A DNA stretch of 64,000 nucleotides, from contig JADDOH010002592.1 of NCBI GenBank assembly GCA_016648135.1, positions 186,001 to 250,000 on the forward strand, given 5' to 3'. Of the stretch, positions 46,239 to 58,689 are shown one piece after another; the first letter of the stretch is position 1; each line of letters opens with the position of its first letter. The DNA is from Agrypnia vestita. Lineage: Eukaryota; Arthropoda; Insecta; Trichoptera; Phryganeidae. The position numbers were made by a program, and so were the translations under genes. Below the pieces are notes generated by a model, which was not told the origin of the DNA, did no database searches, and was given only the letters and a program-made list of their open reading frames with translations.

Positions 46239-46679
46239 GGACGATAAACATAAAATAAATAAATAAATAAATAAACAGGATTGACCAAACCCATGAACCT
46301 GTTTTCTCATCATGATCAAAAAATTCTTGAAATGTGCTATTATTTATTTTCCATAAACATTAAATAAATAAATAAATAAATAAACAGGATTGCCCAAACC
46401 CATGAACCTGTTTTCTCATCATGATCAAAAAATTCTTGAAATGTGCTATTATTTATTTTCCATAAACATTAAATAAATAAATAAATAAATAAACAGGATT
46501 GCCCAAACCCATGAACCTGTTTTCTCATCATGATCAAAAAATTCTTGAAATGTGCTATTATTTATTTTCCATAAACATTAAATAAATAAATAAATAAATA
46601 AACAGGATTGCCCAAACCCATGAACCTGTTTTCTCATCATGATCAAAAAATTCTTGAAATGTGCTATTATTTATTTTCT
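46239..46679. repeat. Four-copy 109-bp tandem repeat with nested (TAAA)n
   Basis: The phrase ACAGGATTG starts at 46275, 46384, 46493 and 46602, an exact 109-base period. Each unit holds an (AAAT/TAAA) run, CAGGATTGCCCAAACCCATG (the first copy has GACC), ACCTGTTTTCTCATCATG and TTCTTGAAATGTGCTATT. The units are nearly identical, which points to recent expansion or an assembly duplication. There are no unique spacers, so this is not a CRISPR. Confidence 0.95.
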
Positions 46680-46734
46680 ACCCTTAAATATTTAAGATTG
46701 ATATTTGGCTATTCAATGTTGATTGGATTTTAAA

Positions 46735-47060
46735 TGTTAAGAACACAATACTGGATTTTATCCTCAAGGGGACATCATTAATTAAGATATAGGTATTATA
46801 GATGTCTTATATAGAAGAAGCTAGTGCTTACGACCTATCGTATGGCTGGCTGAAATGATTACTTCACACTCACCAATTGTATCACGGGTGGAATTGATGA
46901 ACTTTACATGTAATTGATCACTCAAGTCAGCCGTACAATAGGTCGTTAGTCCAATGAACACCCAAAAAAGCCTTTCATACTTGCTTTTCCATAAATAAAA
47001 AATAGCTTCGTCTCTATGAGACATCTATAATATGTCTTAAGTGAATTGGTCAGTCTGCTC
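46735..47060. repeat. FB-family repeat, foldback copy
   Basis: GCTTACGACCTATCGTATGG at 46826 is answered by CCGTACAATAGGTCGTTAG at about 46930, enclosing CACGGGTGGAATTGATGAAC. The left flank AATACTGGATTTTATCC and the right GCTTCGTCTCTATGAGACAT are family landmarks. The minus open frame 46821-47024 is part of the repeat. Confidence 0.65.
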
Positions 47061-47984
47061 AGGCTACAATAAACAAGTAATGATTTGCACGCTCAGCATA
47101 TTCAATAATTCCCAGAGAAAAGTTGCATACTTATACATGCACCCCTACAGTGATACTTTTTTATTTAAAATGATTGACCTTATATTTATATCAAGAGTAC
47201 CAACAAATTAGCTGATTAAAATAATGAAGTTAATTAGATGTGTAGAATTTGTACTGAAAAGGGAAAAAAACCTATCCGTTTACAAGTAACTTGGTTAAAC
47301 ATTGTTTTTATCATATATCGTGATTAATAACATTTTTTTTAAATATTAGTTCAATTGGATGTGAAAAAGGTCACTATCACCGAAGACAAGCATCCAACAC
47401 GGATGTCTAGGAAATACGAAATACTCACAGTTCTTATCATGTTTCAATAAAATTTCTCCAAAAAGTAAAAATTGTTAAACATATTTTTCACAGTACAAAA
47501 TATTTTCCAGTACTTGCTTAAATCGGTTGAGCAAACGTTAATTATAAACGTTATTGTTCCGCATTAAGTCCACAAGTATTTTCGCTACGAAGCTTAAAAC
47601 GTTTTGTTTAAAAAGCTGTTAGCAATGGAACACGATAACCTTCAGCAAATATAATTGCTGGAGCCCGTGCTATTAAACAAAGGCTATAATTTTATACACG
47701 TATTTATGAATCTTAAATAAATTGTTAAAATAGTTTCTGAATTCATGACTTAAACAATGATATGTGCAGAACGAATCCTGTGGGAGTGTTTTTTTGTAAT
47801 TAATCTTAAAAGCTGGATCCGCGAAACACAGTTCACTATGCGTGCTTTTATGCAGGCCTGTGTTTTCACTTAGGGTTAATTTTTTTTAAATATTATATTG
47901 TACAGTATTTTAAATCAGCATAAATGTTAGTAACTCAGTAACTTACACACTTCAAACAAAACACATTTCAAAAAATAGTGACAC
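47061..47984. other. AT-rich DNA without recognised gene
   Basis: Nothing seen. Confidence 0.4.
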
Positions 47985-48115
47985 GTACACGGAATACGTG
48001 ACGCATCAATACTCTTACTATTTTCAAAGTTAACTAAACGTTTGACTAAAAATAGGAATAACTTTACGGTCTCCCGGAATGAGACTCCAACCACCGACTA
48101 CCTATATATGAGAGC
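47985..48115 (-). mobile_element. SINE family S, head-truncated copy
   Basis: ACGGAATACGTGACGCATCA, then ATACTCTTACTATTTTCAAA, TCCCGGAATGAGACTCCAAC and CACCGAC match the minus orientation of the family through the B-box region. The A-box head is lost. Confidence 0.6.
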
Positions 48116-49539
48116 CTTAAAAATCTGTACTTTCACTCAAATATCTTACATGTGTAACCTACAGATGTCATAACATAGTCTAGAACAATGTTGTGGACTT
48201 TTTGGACTCGGAATTTCTAGAATTCGGAAAATACCTAACCTAACTCTACATTCGTGTCACACTTATGTATGCTCTTAAGCTCCAGAGCTAGCGCGGCGGG
48301 TTACGTGTTCATACTTGTGTACGGCGTTTGAAATTTGTCGTGCTGGGGCCGGTTATTTGCCATAGTTCGTAAATATTGATGCACCCGTACTAGGCATCGG
48401 ACATAATCACGTTTCTTTGTTAACTTGATTTTTAATGAAGGCTGAAATTTGTATTTTTAGACCCGGTACTTTATACGCCAAGCATTTGTCAATCATGGTC
48501 TTGAACATGAAATGTAGATAAATATATAAAAAATAAAGTAATAAATGCAAATTATTTTTATTAAGTATACCATCTTACTTACATGCAAGTTTTATCGTAT
48601 AGCTTGCAAGCTTTCGTTGTAAATATTGTTGTAAAAAATCCGCACAAAAAATATTCCAACAAAAATTTGACTGTTGTTTTGACGATTATTCGAATGCTTC
48701 GGTGCTAATTGAGTGAGTATTTGGATTGTGTAAATTTTGCAACACTTACAAATGAAACCAAGAACGACGCGAGTGACTCAATAATGCTTGAAATTTCGAA
48801 ATCTTAGTACGTACGTAGTAAAAAAATAACCATCGGTCAGAGACTAGTTAACCTTTTACACGCGGATAACATATGAGTTAACTGGATGGTTATTGACCTT
48901 TTAATTTACTCATGTATAATACTAACACATTTTACCGGTTCCGCTGCTATCGACGCATTGAATTAATCGATTGCATATTATTTTGCGATTTATTGAATGT
49001 TATATCCGATTAAAATTCGTTGGAACTTGTATATATTTTAATAAAAAAATCATTACATGATCGCCAATGGAAGAGAGCACCGTTGAGTTATGAGATATTA
49101 AGATATGAGAAGCGAAGCAATAATTTTGTAAATTGCATAGTTGAGATGAAATCGTACTGAATTGGATTCACATCACATATCTGATTGAGAAAAATAATAC
49201 AAATTGTATGGATTTGATACTTTTGAAAAATTTCAAACAAATTTGCAATTATTTGATGTACAAGGCAATTACATGTAAAACTTTGCACCACAGATAATTT
49301 GAACAGTAGAACGCCACACCCTGGAGCGTCTACTTTAGCTGGGGGAAGGTTTGTATTGTAGAACCGATCAGTCATTCACAGAAGAGCTAGTTTAGTGAAC
49401 GATTATTGACCGTATATACCTAAGTGTGGAACCCTCCACTTCCTTAAAATTCGGAACATTACAACAGAAACATCATAAATGTTTTAATTAAAATAATTAA
49501 TATGTAGGTACTAAACAGATTTTAACAAAAAATTGTGTC
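48116..49539. other. AT-rich DNA without recognised gene
   Basis: A GC-richer patch at 48275-48370 shows no motif. The minus frame 49088-49375 has no domain. Confidence 0.4.
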
Positions 49540-49712
49540 TCGAACACGGAAAACATGTCACATTAATATTCTAACTAGTTTCAAACTAAACTAAACGCTT
49601 ATGCTATGAAAATAGATCTAATGTCTGTGTCCCGGAATGGGGCTAGAGCCACTGACCACCAGATCACTGGGCGAGCATCGTGACCACTACACCAATAAGC
49701 TGATAACAAGCT
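49540..49712 (-). mobile_element. SINE family S, full-length copy
   Basis: Read on the minus strand: AGCTTATTGGTGTAGTGGTC (A box), GATGCTCGCCCAGTGATC, then a B box altered to GGCTCTAGCCC, CCATTCCGGGACACAG, and the body ending in ..ACATGTTTTCCGTGTTCGAG. It is the best-preserved copy of the family in the window. Confidence 0.75.
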
Positions 49713-49994
49713 GTTCTGTAAAGTGACCTTGATGTGAAATTTTACGAAAATCGAGATATATATAGATATTTTATATATACTTTTACCTTATCCATAATAA
49801 TTATAGCGTTTCATACCACAATACATAAACCACCAATCTAGGCCACACACATACGAACGTGGAAAAAATGCCGCGTAAACAAATCGAGGCACAGCAGGAT
49901 CTACACGAGTCCATACAGGACATCGCACCATCAGCAATCCACACATACAGCTAGACTTCAGTTCAGTTCTTTGTTCGCAAAACATATAAAATCC

Positions 49995-50085
49995 AGCCAA
50001 CGTGATCACTACGTATACGATAGGTCGTAAGCCCTTTGAACACCCGAAGACCTTTCCCACCTACTTTCCCATAGAAAAAATATAA
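49995..50085 (+). repeat. FB-family repeat, fragment
   Basis: CGTATACGATAGGTCGTAAG, then CCCTTTGAACACCCGAAGAC and CCACCTACTTTCCCATAG match the FB right half in order. Confidence 0.6.
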
Positions 50086-50455
50086 TGTTATTATAATCTG
50101 GACATTGAAACAGGTACCACAAATTGCATCATATATAATAGATTGTTAATTTATTCTTAAAATATTGTTGATAAAAATGATAAAAACCAGCTACCTACAT
50201 CGGAAAAGGTATTTATATATATCTAGCGAGGCCGAGAGACTTGCTACATTTTATACCGTATTTATATGTATTATGTGTGTATGTATCAACCAATTAAATG
50301 CTTTTTGTCTGATAAACGCCGATTTATTGGAAATGAAATAAAAAATAATACATTAAAAAATTTTTATATATATTTCGGTGAAAATTTTTAATATCAGTAA
50401 TTCGTGCGACTCTCGTTCGAAGTGTGACAAATCGCTCTGTGAAATGCGAAATGAC
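50086..50455. other. AT-rich DNA without recognised gene
   Basis: Nothing seen. Confidence 0.4.
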
Positions 50456-50511
50456 ATGCGGATTGCATAAATGTGAATTGATTTATCAATTCATATTTAT
50501 GCAATCCGCAT
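50456..50511. repeat. Near-perfect hairpin, 25-bp arms
   Basis: ATGCGGATTGCATAAATGTG, then AATTGAT, is answered by ATTCATATTTATGCAATCCGCAT after a short loop. A further loose inverted pair (CCTTGACAACA near 50521 and TTGTCAAGG near 50595) surrounds it on the right. It may be a small MITE. Confidence 0.65.
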
Positions 50512-51040
50512 GGCAAAGTTCCTTGACAACACAGAATACATTGCCATCATGCAATCAGAGCGGTAACAGGGTTGAACTGAAACATGATTGCCTTTGTCAA
50601 GGACAATTTATAAAAAGGATCAGATGGTATTTGACTTAAATTATTCACGGTTATGAAGGAACAAGTCGCACTTGTTGAAAATGTACTTTCATTTAAAATA
50701 AATTTTATTAACAATGAGATTCAAAATTAATAAATGTGTAATGGTTTACCTCTGTGAAATAGTATTATACAATTTAAAATACAAATTAGTTATTAAATAC
50801 GCCTGACCATTGTGGGCATTTTTATTGTTAATTATTGGACACATTGCCTCAATTTTAAATGTTTTATTAAAGGAAAAAAATGCATTCGATTTCTTCAATT
50901 TACGAAGAGAACTAAAAAAAGTCTATGACAGATATTTAAGAATTTTGTTGTTGTTGGTACAAAACTCGTACACTTATCTTTGTCCTGAATGTCACCCAAA
51001 ATTCTGCTTATTCACTTTTGGTGGATACATTTTTGTCTAA
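50512..51040. other. No recognised gene
   Basis: The plus frame 50810-51040 is hydrophobic at its start but has no family signal. Confidence 0.35.
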
Positions 51041-51180
51041 GAGCCGGTTATTTCAAGTTGGATTAAAGTAAGCGTTCGTTTTTAAAAGTAAAGCATAGAT
51101 TTTTGCGTTCTCCACCAATCAGACGAACCGTTTAAATACCTATGCTTTAAACGAACGCTTACTTTAATCCGACCGGCCCT
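51041..51180. mobile_element. Palindromic MITE, about 140 bp
   Basis: GAGCCGG..TTGGATTAAAGTAAGCGTTC is answered by GAACGCTTACTTTAATCC..CCGGCCC. Inner arms AAAGCATAGA and TATGCTTT also pair. The sequence AAGTAAGCGTTCGTTT is exact in both arms. Confidence 0.75.
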
Positions 51181-52444
51181 AAGGCTTTCTCTTTGTCATA
51201 TTCCCTTTGCGTTTCCTTGAATGAAATTTCTGAAGTATGCGTTGTGTATAAGAATGTGTCCTATCGAAAGGGCCCCATCGGTTTTTAATGGTGTTCATTA
51301 TGGATCCCCATTCATTCTCAGAAGATTCTTATTCCTAATTCTTTAAGTTCAACAAATCTTTCCCTCCATCTCCACACATAATAAATAGATAGCATTCGAA
51401 ATAGTGTCATAAATTCGTGTTAGAAGTTGAAGAAAAATTGTTTAACTACATAATTGTGTAATTAAAATATAAGAGAGCCGATTGCTTCAAGACATGCGAT
51501 GCCCAAAGGTGACAAGATTTATTTACACATCTTCACCCATTGGCAGCGTCAATATCCAGTTCTGGAAATTAACTTTTTTAAACTTTTTTTAATAACCAGA
51601 TTTTTTTTACTTGTAAAGCTGTCGCGTATTCAAAAATGTTGAATAACACTCCTGTAGTCAATGTTAATAAGCGGACTTGCATCCTTTCTTTTGTGAACAA
51701 TTTAAACTATATTTTTATATATGCATAGTCTTGTATATATCAACCCATGTCTGCCGGATATCGATCTCAAGAATTAACCGGAGTTTACCTGCTAAGGAAT
51801 GTCAAATATTAATCTGCACTCTGACAATTTTTTTTTAATATTCTTTCCAATAAAATAAAGAATGATTTATTAATAATTTAAGCTAATATAAATAATGTTA
51901 TTTCCATCTTGATAACCTAAGACAAAGTTCGGTTATCGCAAAATTTCATCGTCTCAATATGGTATTTTATTTTATTATTTTATTTTATAGCAGCGTCCAG
52001 AAACCCTTTGATTTATAACAGGATTTATAGCTGTTTTATACTACCTTCGCCAACGCATCCCAAAAACATAATGTATCTTAAAAAAGACTTTTCATCAGCG
52101 GACCAATATTTTATTTTATCTACCTAAGTTTCCTATCTTTTGCACACATTTTGATTGTGGATTGGAAAACATATTTTTGTTTTATTTATAAGAACTACAT
52201 ATAATAAATGCGTAATATTCGGTCATAGTTTTACTAGCGGAGATAAAAAGGAAAAATCTTTGGGAGATGTAAAAGCCGATGCGTTTATTTTAATTCGTAC
52301 TAAACTAAACTATATAAACTTTGATCCCACACGTTGAGTTATTTCGTTACTAATATAGTTTCGAGAAGAGCAGTTCTCTCAGGTGCAGGTACATCACTCA
52401 TTGTGATGTGTGTAGTGCATATTTTGGTTTAGTGTTATTTAAAA
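51181..52444. other. AT-rich DNA without recognised gene
   Basis: Only short open frames. Confidence 0.4.
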
Positions 52445-52760
52445 CTAGCTGCAACCCGTCAAAAGTGAGGGAGCATTGGTTCGCGTCATTGCCAAGCTCT
52501 AGTATATATGTATAGCATATTTTTAACGCTCCACGGAGAAGCGGCCGTAGCAACATGCGTTGAATGGCTGGATCGGGTTTGGTGGCCCGGGGTTCAAGCT
52601 CCATCTCCGGCCGTGTAATTTTGTTTTTTCATCCGTGAATTTGAACTAAATTACCGACGTTACACGAAGTTATGGGGATAAGATAGACAGACGGACGGAC
52701 GAACGAAGAGACAACGAAATTATTGATCGATAACCATTTAACACCACATCCATATCAATT
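52445..52760. mobile_element. Composite dispersed repeat: CTAG-end and tRNA-like segment
   Basis: It begins AAAA|CTAGCTGCAACCCG, the same start as the Helitron at 4106 (A|CTAG, on the minus strand a 3' CTAG|T end). 52530-52615 contains a tRNA-like stretch with the B-box form GGTTCAAGCTCC. It closes with the GACGTTACACGAAGTTATGG and GACGGACGGACGAACG tail shared with 41530-41600. Whether this is one Helitron or several nested pieces is unresolved. Confidence 0.35.
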
Positions 52761-54339
52761 AATAATATAGCGATGTGTTTCCTTAAATCCACAAAATAAA
52801 TTTGATCTTGGCACCTACGAGTATTTTAAGATTTTAAATCATTCGTCATTGAAGAACAAACACACAAATATTTGGTTTTATTTTATGACTAGAAATAATA
52901 AGCATGCTAGTATGTGCATAGATTATTTATACATACACGTAAGATTAAAAACACATATAGCTGTAAATGTGTAATAGCGGCACACGATGTAATTGCAGGA
53001 GATAAAATGTAATGAAGTTAATTATGCACGACCGGAGAAAGCGCTAAGAAATTTTATTTACCAAGACAGCAAATGATCACATGATTTAAATTATATGGTC
53101 AATCTCAAGTGATTTATTATACAATTAAAAAGTATTTTCAGTGTAGGTACAAAAGTAGGGGTTTCTTGGGGCACTTGATTTAAGTTTGTTTTGAAAAATT
53201 GCCTCAATTTTAATTTATAATTTTTATCTGTACAAAATTAAAGCAATGCGAAAATATTGCACACCTTCGTGAATGCATCTATATTCATTCATTAATAATT
53301 ATAATAAATATATTTTTAGTACATTACATGGTATCTACTCACTATCGTATAGTTTTGTTTATACAATACTAAGAGTAGGTACAATGATTGTCCAATATAA
53401 ATAAATGTTTGATGAAACTAATATAAAAAAGATACTAAAATATAATATGCTTAACTAGGTTTAATTAATAAGTTAATTAACGTAAATAAATACAAATTCT
53501 GATACCTACAAAAAACAAATAATTTTTGTATTGTTCTGAACTTCGAATTCAAAGGATTCAAATTCTAGGATATATTCCTAAGTGAAATTTGTATTCCGTT
53601 TTGTTCTTATCCTTGGTAGAATTAATTTATATTGATAAAATGTAGTATAACCTGTCCTATAGGTAAGCAAACATTTGAAGTTTATTTTAATCAATAGTTT
53701 TACACTGGGTTTGACTTATCATCTAGTAGGTAGAGCAAGGCTTTTCTAGTTTTGTTGAGTGAATAAAATATTAATTTGCATTATGACATTAAGAATATAA
53801 AGTATATGTATCATGGAACTCTATCTCTTTTGTAAGCACTTAATAGCAAACAATTTTAAATCCGTCTAAAATTACGTGCTTTTACATTTTTGGACGGGTC
53901 CTAAAGAATAAGTATGCAAAATTTGGGTAAAATCTGTCAAACGGTGAAGATTTGTATTGAAAATATACCTTGGGGAGTTGGTGGGGTATAGGGTAAGGGG
54001 GGAATTTCTTCTTTGTTACCTGTCGGGTCTAAATAAAAAAGTATTTAATTATTTATATAAAAAATGAATAAAAATATATAGGTATATACAAAAAAGTTGC
54101 GGACGTTACAGGAAGTTATTGAGAATCAGACAATGAAATAATTATTATTGAATAAATAAATCCGGTGAAATCAGCATAAGAAAGAAGCACATCATTTCGT
54201 CGTTGAAATGACGTACAAGTCTATATATTCCGTTTAAAAAATTATCAATACAAGACAACTTTTTCAGAGAAAGATATCTTTTCAAAAATCGTACCCAAAG
54301 ATGACAAAATAGCCTTACGCCATATTCCATTCATTGACA
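52761..54339. other. No gene; degraded dispersed repeat near 53870-54150
   Basis: GACGGGTCCTAAAGAATAAG, then GGGTAAAATCTGTCAAACGG and GCGGACGTTACAGGAAGTTA, TCAGACAATGAAAT are the decayed text of a dispersed repeat also seen at 41.5 and 52.7 kb. Otherwise AT-rich. Confidence 0.4.
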
Positions 54340-54611
54340 TTTTGCCTTCAGACTCGGCAGCGCCGCGGTATAAAAAGCGATCTCGTAAAATTACCCAATT
54401 ACCTTCGATAAATTATAAACAGCTCTCTCTTGTACACTTTGAAGAACCTTGTGCGACGGCGACCGGGTGGTGGTCCGCTGGTCGCTGGTCAGGAAGTGAC
54501 TCTCCACAGGCGTCTAGGGTACGTGTGGTAACAGCCGGTATTACACAGGTGACTTTGGAGAACGCGGCGGAGTTTCAAGGATACATTTTTATTGTTTTTT
54601 ATCCTCCTTGA
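54340..54611 (+). promoter_or_regulatory. GC-richer island with TATA box, candidate core promoter
   Basis: TATAAAAAG at 54369-54377 sits in a GC context (CAGCGCCGCGGTATAAAAAG). A GC-rich stretch follows that contains possible splice donors GG|GTACGT (about 54518) and CAG|GTGACT (about 54549). The 89-codon open frame 54342-54611 shows no domain. This would fit a promoter and first exon on the plus strand. No initiator or protein match confirms it. Confidence 0.25.
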
Positions 54612-56944
54612 CTTACGTGTCGTGGGCTGTATTTTAAGTTTTTTTGTAATATTTCTCGGGTGTTTTTTGCAGTGTCTCCGATATATTTTGTTACAAGTAG
54701 GTGTTGACCGACCACTATGGACGCGAGTAAAAATTATTTAGTTCCAATCTCTGTTGAAATCGCATACATTATTTCCGTTCTGCGCACACACACGTTCATT
54801 AATTTGACAGTAGAAAATTTATTTCATGCGATTAATTATCATAGATCGCTTTTTATTTTATTTAATATGCTGAAACATTTATCGAAGTAGGTATATTACC
54901 AATTTAAAAAAAGGACCTGCAGACAGGTATGCGGGCTTGAATTATGGAGGGGTATTTTATTTTTGGTAATAAATTACATATATTTTTCAATGATATTTAT
55001 ATGCGAACTAGGAAAACGTTATAAATATGAAAATCGACCTTTTTTCAGAGTGAGATATATTTTTAAGATTGTACCCACTCAAATACATCATTTTGATATT
55101 TGTTTGTTACTATATTTTAATAATTTAAATGTAATATCTATATAGTAATATTTAATATTTTGATGACAAGTTAAAGTTCTAGATTATTCACAGAATTCAT
55201 TAGAAACTTCAAAAGATGAGTCTCAAAATAACTTTAAATTTTCCTACCTTGTTTTTTACGAATACGTTTTCATCATCCATATAACTTATATAACTTACAT
55301 ATATAGCACGACTTTTAGTTACTACATTAGCTATTGGGATTATTTTATTTTAACTTCAAGATGCGGATCTTAAATCTTACTCTCTTATAATTCTTAACAG
55401 ATCCTTATGCAAGATGTATTAGTCCTGATTAGTAAAAGCTGCGCCCTGCATACCTAATTGAGAGTATTATTTAATAATGTTAGTCAATTTGATAGGTTTA
55501 AATTCCAAAATCTATTTTCTATTATTTATATGTGATTTTATTACAATTTAATATTTTGTCCATTTTTTACACTAATCAATGAACTGAAATCTATTACACA
55601 TACAATGAGATTTTTAAGATAGTTGTAAATAGTGACTGAGAGGAAATTATATCTCTTGAAAATATATACTCAAATAACTATAATGCTTTGCAACCTGTAG
55701 AAGATTTTTTTTTAAATATAAAAATCATTGTGTTAAATCACGAAGTTACTATTATTTATTTTATTTCTATATAAGTGATTTTTTGTTAAAATATTGCATT
55801 GTAACTTACAATAACTTTACTTGAAAAATTTAAAGTAGAAGTATAAATGAAATTTATTTAAACACATTTTTTAAGGTTTTTCATCAGGTTAGTAAAATTT
55901 AAAATTGACGTAAATGAAAAACAATGTTTATACTTCAGATTAATTAATATATTATCATTTACTCGTATAACTTTCTTTTTTAATAAGCTCGTTTTCCCTT
56001 AGATAACCTCGACCACCTCGGACGCCAAATGCACAGTAACTAGTCATATAGATGTGGCCAAACAGGAATAGTGTTGACACTTCAAAAATACAGATCTTGG
56101 CGGTAATTACACAAACATAGTGAGAATAGAAAGTGTAAATCTACGTACATTTTCTTCCTCCGAGAAATTTAAACTTGATATTCAACTCTAGGTCCGCGGT
56201 GTTGTCTCTGCAGGCCTTAACACAATTTATTATTAACATTTTTAATATTCAACAAAATACTTTAGAGAACAGGCAATTTTTCATTATTATTTTATTAGGT
56301 AATCAATCTTCAATTTCGTAAATTTCAGATAAGGTATCAATTATTTGGTTAAAAATATGGGTTCAGGTGGACATGCGGATTCACAAGGCATACAAAAAAT
56401 AATATAGAGCGCAAGCAGTCATTTGCTTATTACGATAAAAACTGTAAAAATTAATCACTAGCTCGTGTCTAATAATATCTAATGATTTATTTTCTGTTTC
56501 CGTTCGGATTTATATTGTAATCCTAGTTAATATAATACTATTACAAACAATATTATGTATGGCTCATTATTCTTTACAAGATTGATTTAAGCTTATTCAT
56601 CCTAATTAAGCATAAGCATCTCATATTATTGATGGGTTTGGCCTTTACTTTGTAGAGATTATCCATGATGACAGATTATTATAAATTTTATTAACCTTGT
56701 ACCTCTACTAATTTTAATATATTTTATATTTTCACTACTTACGTTTCAAGATAATCAGAATCGATACATTGATTTGATACTTTACCTGTCGATGAGACAT
56801 TCTGATTCTCTCGAAACATAAGCAATGAAAATACATAATATATTAAACTTAGTAGACGTAACAAGGTTAATATAATTTATTATAAGCATCACATTAAAAT
56901 ACGATCAAATACCATTTATCCTTGTTACTTTTGTTTAAAATACT
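54612..56944. other. AT-rich DNA without recognised gene
   Basis: Nothing seen beyond short frames. Confidence 0.4.
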
Positions 56945-57120
56945 GATGTGTGCACGGAACACGTATCACATAAACATTCTCACTATTTCCTACTAACTAA
57001 GCTAAGCGCTTGTGATGTAAAAATAGAATTAACTTAGTGATATCCCGGAACAAGGCTCGAACTCTCGACCACTAGGTCACCAGGCGAGTGTCTTAACCTC
57101 CAAACTAACAAGCTACTCGT
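56945..57120 (-). mobile_element. SINE family S, full-length copy
   Basis: On the minus strand: AGCTTGTTAGTTTGGAGGTT (worn A box), AGACACTCGCCTGGTGACCT, GGTCGAGAGTTCGAGCCTTG (B box) and CCGGGATATC. The body includes TTACATCACAAGCGCTTAGC and ends ..GTGATACGTGTTCCGTGCAC. Confidence 0.75.
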
Positions 57121-58689
57121 TACTCTACCTATTATTGTTGGCCTCGAACGTGGAAATTTGAATGCCATCCGTTTTACATTTTGCTCAGTTACACTCAAGG
57201 ATCCTGTGAAAAATAAAATAACTACAAGCTTCCGAATATCTTATCCCTCCTTTGCTTGGAACAAATTATAAACATATCTTTTTTTATTTATATTATAAAT
57301 ATAAACCTACATGCTTTGAATCCTGCGCAAAACAAAGGCAATTTCCATCCCACATTCAAAAATGTAATTTTCAATATAGTTTACAGTTATTAAGAGTGCT
57401 TTATTGTACTTGCTTACATTTTCATATTCACATATTTAAATATTTGAATAAAAGAGAAAATAATCCGAGTTGCTTTAGCTATGTTAATTTTTTCCATTCA
57501 ACGACTTAATTAATGTATGGTTATACATTTAATTGGTCGTTACTCTCACACGGTGTACTCGGTGTTCCGAGAGAACACGAACTCTACATTCTGTGTATGA
57601 CCCAGATTACTAAACTGAAATGGAGAATGGAAGTATTTTATACGTGAATTAATATGTCGGCTTGTTGATAATCATAACAGAGCCAGTTTGGTGAGTATGT
57701 GGCCATTCAAAATATCGATCCTAAGAAACGCGTCGCGTGGACATTTGTAAATTATTTATAACGCAATAAATCGAATCTGGAAATAGAAAATAAATGTCAA
57801 ACGCATCATGTGACAAATGTTTCGGTTTGATTTTATTTCTAAATCAAGTAAATATCGTGGGTTCAATACTAGAACTAGTTAATTGAAAAAGTGCTGTTTG
57901 AAACAATTTCGGTTAAAGATTTCACGCTTATTAAATACATTATTTTCACAGAACGTTCATTTTATTTAGTAAAAACCACTACATTATTTTTGTCTCTAAT
58001 CAACATTTAATGCACTTTTTTTATAAAATAACCTATTAATAAGATTATAATTAACCCCTAACATAAATTGATGAATTCATCAGATATTTAGTTACAGTAT
58101 TTAATCTTAATTAATTTTTCTTGTGGTCTATTTTTGCAAACGATAAAAAGCATGCTTATAAAAGTATGTATAAATTATCTTGTTTTATCTTCAAATAGCT
58201 TTCTGTTTGATGTGTTTGATTATTTCAGTATTTGGATGGACTCTTTGGACAAATTATGTATTTCAGCAAATAAATTTTAAGACATTTTGATTATAAGTAA
58301 TTTGATGGGAATTCTTGCTCTTTAAGAATAATAATATGTACTTTATGGATACGAATGCCTTGTTTCATTGCTATTTTTTTATATTTTTAGTGTTAATTAT
58401 ATTAAATATATTATTATCGAACATTCATAATAGTTGTGATCCTGTGAAAATATATTATGCGCAAGCCATGCATTTAAAGTGAAATTTATTGTCACTTTAG
58501 ATGCCGCTAATAGAATCATAGAATCAAATTCACCAGATGTGCAAGATATCTTTATAATTGCGCATTTTAGCTAGTAGGTAGTATATATCTCAATTATAAA
58601 GTTCTCAAATTTCATACATTACTACGCATTATCAATTAAAATAATCAAATATGCATGAATATGTAAAAAGTGAGATATTTAAATACATA
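57121..58689. other. AT-rich DNA without recognised gene
   Basis: The frame 57252-57509 plus has no domain. Confidence 0.4.

Noticed and set aside
46239..46679. CRISPR-like regular repeats
   Set aside because: Units are head-to-tail and nearly identical over the full 109 bases, with no unique spacers, and the DNA is eukaryotic.
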